This document shows, piece after piece, positions 40,848 through 48,967 of a DNA stretch of 64,000 nucleotides. Position numbers and translations under genes: made by a program. The stretch is from a virus, in IMG/VR virus record IMGVR_UViG_3300036780_000171, positions 1 to 64,000 of that record; one strand, written 5' to 3'. The notes beneath the pieces were generated by a model that made no database searches, was not told the origin of the DNA, and saw only the letters and a program-made list of their open reading frames with translations. The number at the start of each line of letters is the position of its first letter. Position 1 is the first letter of the stretch.

Positions 40848-41349
40848 TTGGCGATACTCCGCGCATTACGATAGCTTCTACGTCGGTCACATCATTTAAT
40901 CTTGCAAATTCACCAAAAAGTTCATCTGCTTTTTCATTATATGCCTTCGCTGCATTCTTACTATCATCAAATATTCCTATGTAGTGATTTTTTCCATTGT
41001 ATTGTATTTGTGCTATCCATTTCATACCATTTGCTTGTTTGCGGCAGGTAATACCTTTATAACCAGAAGTATTATTCGATTGCTTAAGTTTATTACTACC
41101 ATTATTTGACCGTCTACCAATTCTAAGATTATTGCGCTGACAGTTTAGTTTATCCAAATCTTTATGGTCAACTTCTAATCCTATTGGCTCGCCAAGTAAT
41201 AATCTATGTAAGTATATTTTTCTTTTGCTAGGCCACTCTTTTCTATGAGCATATCGGCCATCATATGTCCATTTCCATTTACTCAACCAATCGTAATCGG
41301 CATCATCAACCATTGCGACCTTACCCTTTGTAAGTTTTACAAGCTTCAT
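40840..41349 (-). CDS. HNH/AP2 homing endonuclease
   Basis: 169 residues. HNH core near 35-75 (YAHRKEWPSKRKIYLHRL, EVDHKDLDKLNCQRNNLRI) and a C-terminal AP2-type domain (SGYKGITCRKQANGMKW, HYIGIFDDSKNAAKAY). Start at 41349, overlapping the end of the HAD gene only slightly upstream. No separate promoter found. Confidence 0.87.
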   Translation of the reverse strand: MKLVKLTKGKVAMVDDADYDWLSKWKWTYDGRYAHRKEWPSKRKIYLHRLLLGEPIGLEVDHKDLDKLNCQRNNLRIGRRSNNGSNKLKQSNNTSGYKGITCRKQANGMKWIAQIQYNGKNHYIGIFDDSKNAAKAYNEKADELFGEFARLNDVTDVEAIVMRGVSPNE

Positions 41350-41353
41350 ATCT

Positions 41354-41704
41354 TTACTTTTCTCGCACAATTAAATTGAGCTTGCCTATTGCTGTACTTT
41401 GAATGTCATCAAAAGCTATGTCAACATTTAAGAGCTGCCAATCAGTTTTACTGGCATAATTATCAACCCAGTGATTAATATGTAACTCTCTAGCAACTTG
41501 GCGGGCATATAGTTCGCCACTACCTGACCAGACTAAAATCTTAGTATTCTTGAACTTATGAAAAATTCTAACCAATGTGCGTATATCTTCATTGGCAACT
41601 ATAGTTTTACTTGTATTATTACGAAGCGTACCGTCTATATCAAAGGCAATAACTACTTTTTTCATTTCTCTAGTAGGTAAACCGAGTTCTTTATTTGCGT
41701 CCAT
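41354..41704 (-). CDS. HAD-type phosphatase-like protein
   Basis: 116 residues. Motif I AFDIDGTLR, motif II ILVWSGSG, motif IV VDIAFDD. Short, without a cap domain. May be a nucleotide or polynucleotide 3'-phosphatase. A start at 41662 (MKKVVIAFD) is also possible. Confidence 0.75.
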   Translation of the reverse strand: MDANKELGLPTREMKKVVIAFDIDGTLRNNTSKTIVANEDIRTLVRIFHKFKNTKILVWSGSGELYARQVARELHINHWVDNYASKTDWQLLNVDIAFDDIQSTAIGKLNLIVREK

Positions 41705-41731
41705 AACTATTTAAAAATTAACTTGCTATAT

Positions 41732-41941
41732 TTAGTAACTGTTTCGCATCAGGTTTATAAAACTTTCCTTCGGGTAGCTTTTTTTGCCATATTTCTTGGC
41801 GATTTCGGCTCGTCCAGCGTTTATCCGGTTGATAATTGGCTGTGCTTCGCGCTGGGCTTGTTCCCTGTTAATTTCGCCATTGTCGTACCGCTTTTTGACT
41901 TCTGCTATGTCCATTCTATTCTTGACTGCTTCTGGTTTCAT
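41732..41941 (-). CDS. Small charged hypothetical protein
   Basis: 69 residues, Lys/Arg/Glu-rich helix. It has the same leader (AAAGGCGAAAAAGCA before ATG) as the gene at 169, and a promoter of the same type, so the two are probably co-regulated. Confidence 0.6.
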   Translation of the reverse strand: MKPEAVKNRMDIAEVKKRYDNGEINREQAQREAQPIINRINAGRAEIAKKYGKKSYPKESFINLMRNSY

Positions 41942-41979
41942 TGCTTTTTCGCCTTTCAATGATTAACCTTTATATTATT

Positions 41980-42054
41980 AGTATACACCACCTCGATATA
42001 TAATTCAAGTCTTTTTTGCTCAACTTTTAAGAATTCCTTAAAAATTGTGGATAA
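41980..42054 (-). promoter_or_regulatory. Promoter with distal DnaA box
   Basis: TTGAAT (42008-42003), 17-bp spacer ending GGTGGTG, TATACT (41985-41980). A perfect DnaA box (42046-42054) and an AT-rich imperfect palindrome around GAATTC (about 42025-42045) lie upstream. The box is inverted relative to the other DnaA-box promoters. Confidence 0.65.
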
Positions 42055-42121
42055 CTATTTTATCAAAATAAAAGCGAAAAAACGAAATATATATGGAGAA
42101 CTCTTTTTCTCGCTTTTACAT

Positions 42122-42694
42122 TTAGTAGTAGTTGTTTGCTTTATGGAAAGCTACCTCGGCAGCCCATGAACCATACCGGCCAAGTACATATTTATTTGCC
42201 CAGCGTAACTGGCAAACTTCATCTGCGGCTGAACAACCATCTTTGCCGCATGGTACGGTTTGCTCAAGATGACAAGCTCCTGATGATGGTTCAACTTCAT
42301 TTGGGTTCCAACCTGATTCAGCATTTATTGTCCATTCGACATAACCATAATCTGACGATGCTATACCAGCTTCGGCCATGAGTTCTTTATGCGAACCAGT
42401 CGGATAGTTTGGTGCTACAGGTGCTGGGTCAGGTGTAAGTTTTGGTGCCGGTGTGGACGGTGGGGCTGGTAAATGGCAAGTGCCATCTTGCGCCCATATT
42501 ATATCCTTGGAGTTTGGACAATGTGGCCATGTCGCCGGATTATTCGGGTCAAACTTTGGTTTTGGCGGCTTCTTTGGCTTGGCAATTTGTGGCACTGGTA
42601 AAATAATTGCCACATCTTTTGAAGATGTCACAGGTTTTGTATTTGGAACATTATTCGCGCGTGGGGAAATATTGAATGGCTGGAATAAAGCCAA
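42122..42694 (-). CDS. Secreted lysozyme/transglycosylase-like protein
   Basis: 190 residues from the TTG start. A Pro/Lys-rich linker is followed by a lysozyme-like domain: TINAESGWNPNEVEPSSGACH (the catalytic Glu in ESGWNP), then LRWANKYVLGRYGSWAAEVAFH. Likely the endolysin or a tail-linked muralytic enzyme. Upstream in frame there is a signal-peptide-like stretch (RALIFFFSLALF) without ATG or GTG; a rare ATT start at 42736, 6 nt after AGTAGG, would include it. Confidence 0.72.
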   Translation of the reverse strand: MALFQPFNISPRANNVPNTKPVTSSKDVAIILPVPQIAKPKKPPKPKFDPNNPATWPHCPNSKDIIWAQDGTCHLPAPPSTPAPKLTPDPAPVAPNYPTGSHKELMAEAGIASSDYGYVEWTINAESGWNPNEVEPSSGACHLEQTVPCGKDGCSAADEVCQLRWANKYVLGRYGSWAAEVAFHKANNYY

Positions 42695-42870
42695 TGAGAA
42701 GAAAAAAATTAACGCACGTTCAAAGTTTCTATAAATAAAAAACCTACTCGTTAACTAGACCAGTATATCAAATGCTGGCAAGTCGTTTAATAGTATTCAA
42801 TTTCAAATATCTGGTAAATAAATACTTACCAATGCTCAATTATAAAGTATGCACCAGAGCAATGCAAGAC

Positions 42871-43575
42871 CTATAATGGTCTTCCGTGCCTATCATATTT
42901 ACGTATTGAAATTGGCCTAAAGTTTTCAAATATTTGTTTTTTTCTATCCATGTAAATAGTGGCATCGCTATAGAGATACTCGTAGAAAGCTTTACAGCGT
43001 TTTTGTGATAATAACTTTAGTTGCCAAGTATTTGTAGCTCGTCGATTATCTTTGTATATGCACTTATCTTTGTCAGTTAGAAATGGTAAATGAGCCTTAA
43101 TACTAAATAGAAATTCTTGAGTACCACAGATAGATACCCCTAAACTTTGCCAGTCTTTGACCTTATGAATAAATACGCTACCATCGCCATCGAAATAACC
43201 ACGTATAAAATGTGGCTCTAATCGTTGGCTAATTTTTGGAAATTGTAATACCAATGACTTTCTTTGTATGCAGCCATATCTTTCTAAATCGGCGACCAGT
43301 TTTGTGGATATTATAGTCTGTAAATAATATGCTTTATCTACATTATAGCCGCTATGCGATATATAAATTCTAACAGGTTTATTTGTACCAATGCTTTTTG
43401 AGAATAACTCCAATGGTTCTAGCTCACCTAATCTAATACCTAGAACATCCTGACCTTGTTTCCTTTTTGTTATATACCCATCTGCAAAAATAAAACCAAG
43501 CCAGTAAGCTTTTTCAGCAGTATTGATAGTTTCAAAGAAATTTTCATTTAGCGTATACTGCCGTTTCCTTGCCAT
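42871..43575 (-). CDS. LAGLIDADG endonuclease
   Basis: 234 residues with two LAGLIDADG-type motifs: AYWLGFIFADGYI (about 18-30) and FIRGYFDGDGSVFI (about 122-135). A single-chain homing endonuclease without intron or intein context. Own leaderless promoter; the only member of this class in the window. Confidence 0.87.
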   Translation of the reverse strand: MARKRQYTLNENFFETINTAEKAYWLGFIFADGYITKRKQGQDVLGIRLGELEPLELFSKSIGTNKPVRIYISHSGYNVDKAYYLQTIISTKLVADLERYGCIQRKSLVLQFPKISQRLEPHFIRGYFDGDGSVFIHKVKDWQSLGVSICGTQEFLFSIKAHLPFLTDKDKCIYKDNRRATNTWQLKLLSQKRCKAFYEYLYSDATIYMDRKKQIFENFRPISIRKYDRHGRPL

Positions 43576-43581
43576 TTGTAT

Positions 43582-43610
43582 ATTATATCAAAATGTACAA
43601 TTTAATTCTA
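43582..43610 (-). promoter_or_regulatory. Promoter of LAGLIDADG gene
   Basis: TAGAAT (43610-43605), 17 bp, TATAAT (43587-43582); ATG 7 bp downstream. Weak -35. Confidence 0.55.
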
Positions 43611-43619
43611 TACCCTAAA

Positions 43620-43809
43620 GCAAAAAGCCTCTAACAAGTAGAGACTATGCCGGATACATTTGTGACTGTATTAGTGGTGGTTTGTGTAGCTTAAAAACTA
43701 CGTTTCCACATTTCAAGCCAGAGACTTTCAACTCCTGTATTTTTGGTGCCGGCCTAACCATTTCCGGACTACATGCGCCTGTTTAGTCGGTGCAATACCG
43801 TATCCTTTT
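43620..43809 (-). ncRNA. Non-coding stretch, possible structured RNA
   Basis: About 190 nt without a coding frame. Read leftward it has several short stems (CGGT/ACCG, CCGG/CCGG) and ends in a 5-bp hairpin (CTCTA/TAGAG) plus T-run near 43622-43643. Could be a 3'UTR or a small RNA; no family recognised. Confidence 0.3.
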
Positions 43810-44007
43810 TTATTTTAGCATAGAACGACAATTCTGGCATAAGATATATTCTTTGAACGATTTATCGTCAAACCAGATAATTTCAAATTTAGTTAAACAA
43901 CGCACACATTTTTTAGTGCGCTTATGGGCTTTAGGCTGTGACTTTACTTGGCGAGGTTTATCACGCCAAAAGTTAGCATTAGGTTGTAATGACTCTAGCC
44001 GAGTCAT
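43810..44007 (-). CDS. Basic zinc-finger protein
   Basis: 65 residues, with CVRC and CQNC pairs and a Lys/Arg-rich N-terminal part. Probably zinc- and nucleic-acid-binding. It ends next to the non-coding stretch at 43620. Confidence 0.55.
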   Translation of the reverse strand: MTRLESLQPNANFWRDKPRQVKSQPKAHKRTKKCVRCLTKFEIIWFDDKSFKEYILCQNCRSMLK

Positions 44008-44012
44008 TTATA

Positions 44013-44612
44013 TTACACTCGATGACGCTTGAGCCGTAGCAAATTGCCAAGATATCCAACTATACCAACCAGGGCTGCTGCGGGCAGCAAAAAATTACCG
44101 GCACCAGTATTTGGTAGTGTTGTAGGCTGTTCTACAGCAACTGGCTTCGTGGGCTTGACTGTTGGCGTTGTCACATTGGTAGTAGTTGTCACTGGTGGCA
44201 CAAAGGGTGGCGGCACACTAGGCGGGGTGCTTGGTGTTGTTGCTGGCGGAGTAGTAGGCAGTGGCGTAGTGATTGGTGGCGGCACTGCTGGCGGAGTAGT
44301 ACTTTTGTGGCACGGTTTCTTGTGCGGCTTTGGTTTGACATACAAAACCACTACAGGCTTTTTGTGGCACGGTTTCTTTGGTGCAGGTTTGACATATACT
44401 ATGGACTTGGGCTTTGGTGGGCATGGTTTAGTTTGTTTTGGCTTGGTATAAACCGGAGCCGGTTTATGACATGGCTTCTTATGGGAACCGGCCTGATATG
44501 TATTCGTGTGCTTATCGTTCTGGCTATATTGCTGGTTGCCGTGTGCCGAAGCAGTGGCCGGTGTCACCAGAACAGCTATTGCCACCAGCACGCCGAGTAA
44601 TAGCTTTTTCAT
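44013..44612 (-). CDS. LPXTG wall-anchored Pro-rich surface protein
   Basis: 199 residues. Signal peptide (MKKLLLGVLVAIAVLVTPATASA), Cys/His/Lys repeats (KKPCHK-type, several copies), a Pro/Thr stalk, and a C-terminal sorting signal: LPNTG, hydrophobic segment, then RLKRHR. A sortase substrate, so it should be fixed to a Gram-positive-type wall. The start at 44612 is chosen because it gives the signal peptide. Confidence 0.85.
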   Translation of the reverse strand: MKKLLLGVLVAIAVLVTPATASAHGNQQYSQNDKHTNTYQAGSHKKPCHKPAPVYTKPKQTKPCPPKPKSIVYVKPAPKKPCHKKPVVVLYVKPKPHKKPCHKSTTPPAVPPPITTPLPTTPPATTPSTPPSVPPPFVPPVTTTTNVTTPTVKPTKPVAVEQPTTLPNTGAGNFLLPAAALVGIVGYLGNLLRLKRHRV

Positions 44613-44688
44613 ATTTACAACCCTACAGCAAATATTCAGACTGTGCAAGTTTTTATTTTTTACACAGTGGTGTATAAAATGTATTCAC

Positions 44689-45039
44689 TTATTTAGATTT
44701 ACTACATGTATCAGAACACCAGCGAGTCCGATGTCCTGTTAACGTTTTACCACATCGTTCACACGTTAAACGTGAGCCGTTTTTAAGTTTTTGCTCAATC
44801 TTTTTATCACGGACAAGACCAATGCTTTGTTCAAAGGTTTTATCCCGTGCCTCACGTACTAATTCATGCCTAATTTGCCGATAATGGGTTCTGTAGCGTA
44901 AGTCATAGGCTAACATTTTTAATTCAAGCTTGAGTGAAGCCCTGAGATAATCCGCTTTTGTTGGTGTTTGTTGTTCTGGCTCATCTGCTACTAGTTCGCC
45001 GTCGATATATATTTTTAGTGGTTGTGTTTGTGTGACCAT
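44689..45039 (-). CDS. Zinc-finger protein
   Basis: 116 residues. Helical and basic in the middle (RYRTHYRQIRHELVREAR), with C-terminal CERCGKTL...RWCSDTCSKS. The start at 45039 sits 7 bp after the -10. Confidence 0.6.
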   Translation of the reverse strand: MVTQTQPLKIYIDGELVADEPEQQTPTKADYLRASLKLELKMLAYDLRYRTHYRQIRHELVREARDKTFEQSIGLVRDKKIEQKLKNGSRLTCERCGKTLTGHRTRWCSDTCSKSK

Positions 45040-45045
45040 AACTAT

Positions 45046-45073
45046 ATTATACACGAGCTTGATAAAATGTCAA
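45046..45073 (-). promoter_or_regulatory. Strong consensus promoter
   Basis: TTGACA (45073-45068), 16-bp spacer ending GCTCGTG, TATAAT (45051-45046); ATG 7 bp downstream. The closest match to the sigma-70 consensus in the window. Confidence 0.8.
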
Positions 45074-45090
45074 GTCCATTATCCAAAATT

Positions 45091-45126
45091 AAGAAAACAC
45101 CACCTGAATATTTGTGGTGTTTTCTT
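45091..45126. terminator. Bidirectional terminator
   Basis: A perfect 13-bp stem (AAGAAAACACCAC with GTGGTGTTTTCTT) with A-rich and T-rich ends. It lies after the gene at 45139-45711 and upstream of the promoter at 45046. Confidence 0.8.
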
Positions 45127-45138
45127 GACTAGACTAGC

Positions 45139-45711
45139 CTACATCTTGAGTGCTAACTTGCTAGTTCCACTACTTAATGTGACAGTATTGGCTGATGAGT
45201 TGGCAGTATAGCCAACCGTGTTCAGCTTACTAAAGCTATTTGCATTACTGGCATTGTAGTAACCAATTCTATTATCCCATTTGGCATTTTCAGAAATGGA
45301 ACCATAAGCTGCCGGCCAGCCCGCTGTTGAGACACCTGACGTGGTTGTAAGCACGGCTGGTACAACGGAACCACTCATTACTGTGGGTGCCTCATTTACT
45401 TTTTTTTCAGCTTTTTTCTTGACTTCGGAAACTTCCTCGCGAGTATCTTCGCGCAGGTTTTGCTTCTCGCTTTCGGACAACTGCACATCGTCTAGCGAGT
45501 TCACAAAGTCGATAATGCGCTTGGCATCTTCTGCTGACACGCCGACTGCTTCGAGTAACATATTGGTTTGCTCTTTGAGCAGCAATACTTCGTGGGCTTT
45601 TTCTTTTAGGGTTGATAGAACGTTAGCGAGTGTCTTCGCCCTGACAGCACGGTCTATGCGCTTAATATCGTCAAGAATATCAGGTTTCTTGTCTTCTTCA
45701 TCTTTTGCCAT
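45139..45711 (-). CDS. Hypothetical protein, coiled coil plus beta end
   Basis: 190 residues. The first 110 are charged helix (KRIDRAVRAKTLANVL, REEVSEVKKKAEKKV); the last 80 are Ser/Thr/Asn-rich beta (WPAAYGSISENAKW, TVTLSSGTSKLAL). Looks like a virion attachment protein but no family matches. First gene of the leftward block, next to the control region at 45.7-46.0 kb. Confidence 0.55.
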   Translation of the reverse strand: MAKDEEDKKPDILDDIKRIDRAVRAKTLANVLSTLKEKAHEVLLLKEQTNMLLEAVGVSAEDAKRIIDFVNSLDDVQLSESEKQNLREDTREEVSEVKKKAEKKVNEAPTVMSGSVVPAVLTTTSGVSTAGWPAAYGSISENAKWDNRIGYYNASNANSFSKLNTVGYTANSSANTVTLSSGTSKLALKM

Positions 45712-46041
45712 TTTCTAACTCCATATATTAAAATAGGCCTGCAAATGTCTTACCCTCTCGGATTGATTTTTCGCAAGCGATTTAAAATGACTGGTTGATA
45801 TTAAGGAACTACTTATATCGTAGCATACACGACTATGATTTACAATAAACTCATTGAACCTTAGCGGCCAGCATTATATAATTGGGTTAAGTAGGTTACT
45901 ATCCTAAGCAAATAGAAACCTACTTGAGTTATAAACTCGTAATGGCTGGGCTTCACAGTTTGGTATTCCTATGCTATAATTTTGGTAGCTTAGGATAGTA
46001 ACAAATCTAATAGAAGCCCGCCGGAAAGGAGGGCTTTTTAC
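45712..46041. promoter_or_regulatory. Divergent control region with inverted repeat
   Basis: 330 bp without genes separating the two arms. It holds a perfect 15-bp inverted repeat (45895-45909 and 45988-46002), a nested 9-bp repeat (AAGTAGGTT/AACCTACTT), and GAGTT/AACTC. The rightward promoter is TTCACA (45952-45957), 17 bp, TATAAT (45975-45980); the second repeat copy covers the transcription start. Just before the ATG at 46042, AGCCC and GGGCT pair around the ribosome site GGAAAGGAGG. Confidence 0.65.
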
Positions 46042-46821
46042 ATGGCAAATTCCCGTATCGTAAGTACCAACTTTTGGCGCGATACATATATAACAAATCT
46101 CGACCCGACAGAAAAACTGCTATTTTTATATTTTTTGACAAACCCGCAAACAAATCTAGCTGGCATTTATGAAATCGACTTGCGCCTCGTGGCATTTGAT
46201 ACCGGCATAGATGAGAGCATGGTCAAAAAAATACTAGAGCGTTTTTGCGATGACAGAAAGATATATTATGAAAATGGTTGGCTAATTCTTTGCAATTTTA
46301 TTAAATATCAAAAACTTAACGCGAATATGAAAAAGGGCGTTAGAAATATTATTGACTCGCTACCTGATTGGCTGCAAAAGAAAATTACACTCACTAATAA
46401 CAGGGGTATTATGCAACTAAAATTAAAACCCTTACCGAATGGTTCCAAACCCTTACCGAATGGTTCCGATAATATAATTAAATTAAATATAAATAAAATT
46501 AAATCTAATAAAAATAGAAAGTCGGTGGAAAAACCACCGGATATTATTGGTTCACTATTCTACCAAGCTATAAAAGCTTTGGGACTACCGGTTACAAACC
46601 ACAATACTATTAAAGCGAAAATTGAGGCATTAAAGCGTGAAATACCCGAAATCAAAGCAATCAGCTACCTTGAATTCATTCGTGATAAGTACTTATCACT
46701 TGAGATTGATTTTAAACCGCAAATTAATACTGCCCTCGATATTTATACGAAACGTGTACAAATTGAGAATGCAATTCGACAAGCCAGTAAAGAACAAAGT
46801 AATCAAGGGGTACGTTTATGA
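46042..46821 (+). CDS. Replication initiation/DnaD-like protein
   Basis: 259 residues. N-terminal wHTH module (STNFWRDTYITNLDPTEKLLFLYFLTNP, CDDRKIYYENGWLILCNF) as in phage replisome organisers, a Lys/Asn-rich linker and a C-terminal helical part. Ribosome site GGAGG lies in a hairpin. First gene of the rightward block, fitting a replication initiator or helicase-loader role. Confidence 0.72.
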   Translation: MANSRIVSTNFWRDTYITNLDPTEKLLFLYFLTNPQTNLAGIYEIDLRLVAFDTGIDESMVKKILERFCDDRKIYYENGWLILCNFIKYQKLNANMKKGVRNIIDSLPDWLQKKITLTNNRGIMQLKLKPLPNGSKPLPNGSDNIIKLNINKIKSNKNRKSVEKPPDIIGSLFYQAIKALGLPVTNHNTIKAKIEALKREIPEIKAISYLEFIRDKYLSLEIDFKPQINTALDIYTKRVQIENAIRQASKEQSNQGVRL

Positions 46822-47225
46822 GTTATCGCGTAACATTTAGAGACAGAACTACAGCCTTGCTCGAAAATAGCAAAGGCGAACAGCTAAAGAAATACCTACT
46901 TTCCAATAGACCGCCAGTAAACATTGAGATTAATGGCGAGCTATACAGAGCCAGTGAAATTATTAGCGTTAAGAAAGCGGTAGCCACTGAAGATAATATT
47001 CCAGTAGCCGATTGGAATACTTTACGACTACCGACTGGCAAAAAATGTCACGGCCAATATTCTGTCCAGAATGAAATAAACAAAATTGCAAAAAATACAT
47101 ATGGTAAGGTCCATTGGTCTAAACTTATTCATGATAAAAAGTGGCGCGAAAGTATATATCAGGAGTTACTAAAAACCCCAGATAAATGGTGTGACTATAA
47201 AAAAGGTACATGTTATTGTGAATAA
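46818..47225 (+). CDS. Hypothetical protein
   Basis: 135 residues, beta N-terminal half and Trp/Lys-rich C-terminal half ending in CDYKKGTCYC. ATGA-linked to the gene upstream. Not recognised. Confidence 0.55.
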   Translation: MSYRVTFRDRTTALLENSKGEQLKKYLLSNRPPVNIEINGELYRASEIISVKKAVATEDNIPVADWNTLRLPTGKKCHGQYSVQNEINKIAKNTYGKVHWSKLIHDKKWRESIYQELLKTPDKWCDYKKGTCYCE

Positions 47226-47349
47226 CAATAGTTGGAAAAACTTTAGCTTACCAGATAGAGATAATATCCGTAAGGCATATAAATCTGTGTGGCCTTTAGT
47301 TATATCAGGTCAATCGGTTGACCCATATTCAATTTGGCCACATGACTGA
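47218..47349 (+). CDS. 43-residue hypothetical protein
   Basis: GTG start overlapping the previous gene by 8 nt. Trp-rich (NNSWKNFSLPD, SVWPLVIS). Kept for its coupling; weak evidence. Confidence 0.4.
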   Translation: MNNNSWKNFSLPDRDNIRKAYKSVWPLVISGQSVDPYSIWPHD

Positions 47350-47358
47350 ACCAGCTAT

Positions 47359-47688
47359 ATGTCACCTATCGAAAAAAATGTTTGGGAAGATATCCGTTAT
47401 TACGGGCTTCCATTTTATCCACAGATACCATGTGGCAGGTATTTTATAGATTTTGCCGACCCTTATAGACAAATCGCTATAGAGGTTGACAGCAAAGAAT
47501 ATCATCAGGATAAACAAAAAGACCTGGAAAGAGAAAACTATTTACGTAAAAATGGCTTTATAACTATCTTAAGGTTTAGAGGAAAAGATACATTCGCAAA
47601 CTTAGAAGATTATTCTGGCAATAAAAAAGAAATCGCTGAATATACTATCGCTATGCTATGGGCTGACCATTACAAGCAATCGCGCTAG
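47359..47688 (+). CDS. DUF559/VSR-like nuclease
   Basis: 109 residues. SPIEKNVWEDI, FIDFADPYRQIAIEVDSKEYH and ITILRFRG match the catalytic E...D...ExK-type core of the DUF559 family. No zinc fingers. It may be a mobile nuclease or an immunity gene. No RBS seen; likely coupled to the gene upstream. A DnaA box occurs within this gene (47415-47423). Confidence 0.68.
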   Translation: MSPIEKNVWEDIRYYGLPFYPQIPCGRYFIDFADPYRQIAIEVDSKEYHQDKQKDLERENYLRKNGFITILRFRGKDTFANLEDYSGNKKEIAEYTIAMLWADHYKQSR

Positions 47689-47730
47689 TGTGGATAAACA
47701 CTTGATTTTTGCATTGCGGTTGTGTATATT
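47689..47730 (+). promoter_or_regulatory. DnaA-box promoter
   Basis: DnaA box TGTGGATAA (47689-47697), TTGATT (47702-47707), 17 bp ending GGTTGTG, TATATT (47725-47730). ATG at 47738 is 8 bp on. Confidence 0.75.
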
Positions 47731-47737
47731 AATGGTT

Positions 47738-47981
47738 ATGGATTTTGACAAAGATAAGGAACTTATCACAATGGGTGTTGACTTAGGGGTTTATACCATT
47801 GCCCGATTTTTTAGCGAAGGCGCAAAACCAAATAAAAAAGCATTTGAGATACTGGCAACACATTGCGCTAATAATTTGCAAAAAAACCGGCATGCCTGTC
47901 GAAGATTTAGCGCTGCATTGTCAGCCAGTCCTTGACGACATGCTTGCAAAGTTAAAGCCAACTAACCAAAAGGAGAATTAA
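47738..47981 (+). CDS. Hypothetical protein with apparent +1 frameshift
   Basis: The first frame (47738-47935) runs FDKDKELITMGVD to NNLQK at a run of seven A (47879-47885). A shift to the next frame gives a natural-looking end (TGMPVEDLALHCQPVL) that stops at 47981, overlapping the next ATG. Without the shift the tail (RHACRRFSAALSASP) looks random. May be programmed frameshifting, a mutation or a sequence error. Confidence 0.55.
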
Positions 47982-48196
47982 TGGCAGGAACAAGAGCCGG
48001 TGGCAAAGCTGCGGCAGCTACCAACAAGGCTAAATATGGCGCAGGCTTCTACGCGAAGATTGGTGCTTTGGGCGGAAAGAAAGGAACAACCGGCGGCTTT
48101 TATGCAAACCGTGAGCTGGCAAGGATAGCTGGCGCAAAGGGTGGCACTATTAGCCGACGAACAAAAACTTTAAGCACGACAGGTGCAAGGGCATAA
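47981..48196 (+). CDS. KGG-motif small protein
   Basis: 71 residues, basic and Gly/Ala-rich. KYGAGFYAKIGALGGKKG and AGAKGG match the KGG/Con-10-like motif. A related protein is at 50979. AAAAGGAG precedes the ATG. Role unknown. Confidence 0.6.
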   Translation: MAGTRAGGKAAAATNKAKYGAGFYAKIGALGGKKGTTGGFYANRELARIAGAKGGTISRRTKTLSTTGARA

Positions 48197-48197
48197 A

Positions 48198-48437
48198 ATG
48201 ACAACTTTAGTAGCAAAATTAAAAACTACAACAAAACCAATCAACTTTAATCTTAATTTTAGGCTACCAGCAATCAATAAAAAGTTAGCCACGATTATTT
48301 GCACAATATTTCTCGCGGTTATTCTGCAAAATCCGTTGGGAATAATATTAACCGATATGACTAATGAAATGATAATGCTGGCCTGGAATTGCTCAACAGT
48401 GATAGATAACTTACTGTTTGGCGGAGGTTACCAATGA
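48198..48437 (+). CDS. Membrane protein
   Basis: 79 residues with one clear hydrophobic helix (LATIICTIFLAVILQNPLGIIL) and a second weaker one. ATGA-linked to the next gene. Unknown role. Confidence 0.5.
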   Translation: MTTLVAKLKTTTKPINFNLNFRLPAINKKLATIICTIFLAVILQNPLGIILTDMTNEMIMLAWNCSTVIDNLLFGGGYQ

Positions 48438-48769
48438 AAGATTTACCAATTCAACGCTTGAGCGAGAAAGAGATAGAATCAGATTTCTTGCTTTTGGAAT
48501 CAGACCCAAAGTATAGAAAATTAAGGAAGCGTATGGGAAAACCAAATTTGAAATCGTTTATTAAACCAAAGTCGAAAAGGGCTGCCAAGAAGCATCGTAC
48601 CGAAAGCGGCTACTGGCGTATTATCAGACCTGTACTTGGCTATCCGCTAGTCATCTATATCGTGTTTAGGTTTTTGGTAACAAAATTTTACAAATTTGTC
48701 GGTCAGCCAGCTTTGCTCAAACTTGAAGCAGTCGGCAACATACTATACGATACAGCTATCACCAAGTGA
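48434..48769 (+). CDS. Basic protein with TM segment
   Basis: 111 residues: an acidic start, a Lys-rich stretch (KPKSKRAAKKHRTE) and a hydrophobic segment (YPLVIYIVFRFLV). Unknown role. Confidence 0.5.
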   Translation: MKDLPIQRLSEKEIESDFLLLESDPKYRKLRKRMGKPNLKSFIKPKSKRAAKKHRTESGYWRIIRPVLGYPLVIYIVFRFLVTKFYKFVGQPALLKLEAVGNILYDTAITK

Positions 48770-48802
48770 AAGAAATTGCGTATTTTACGTAAATAGCCCA
48801 GC

Positions 48803-48967
48803 ATGGTAACCAGAGTAGAACCACCAATCGAAATCCCGCCAAGTAAATTTAGCGTTACTGTGCTGGGTGGTAAAATGATTTTACACGAGTGGTTATATAT
48901 CAACCCGAACTTAACAGTTGGCGAAGCACAGAATATTTTTCGCAAGGTTAGTCATGGATACGTATAG
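48803..48967 (+). CDS. 54-residue hypothetical protein
   Basis: Beta-rich (FSVTVLGGKMILHEWLY). Overlaps the next gene by 14 nt. Unknown role. Confidence 0.45.
   Translation: MVTRVEPPIEIPPSKFSVTVLGGKMILHEWLYINPNLTVGEAQNIFRKVSHGYV

Noticed and set aside
43620-43809. Considered as a group I intron core or ribozyme near the LAGLIDADG gene.
   Set aside because: No P7-like or hammerhead core could be drawn and no interrupted gene flanks it.
44640-44690. A GTGGTG-TATAAA promoter-like stretch on the plus strand.
   Set aside because: No gene follows in that direction and the -35 is missing.
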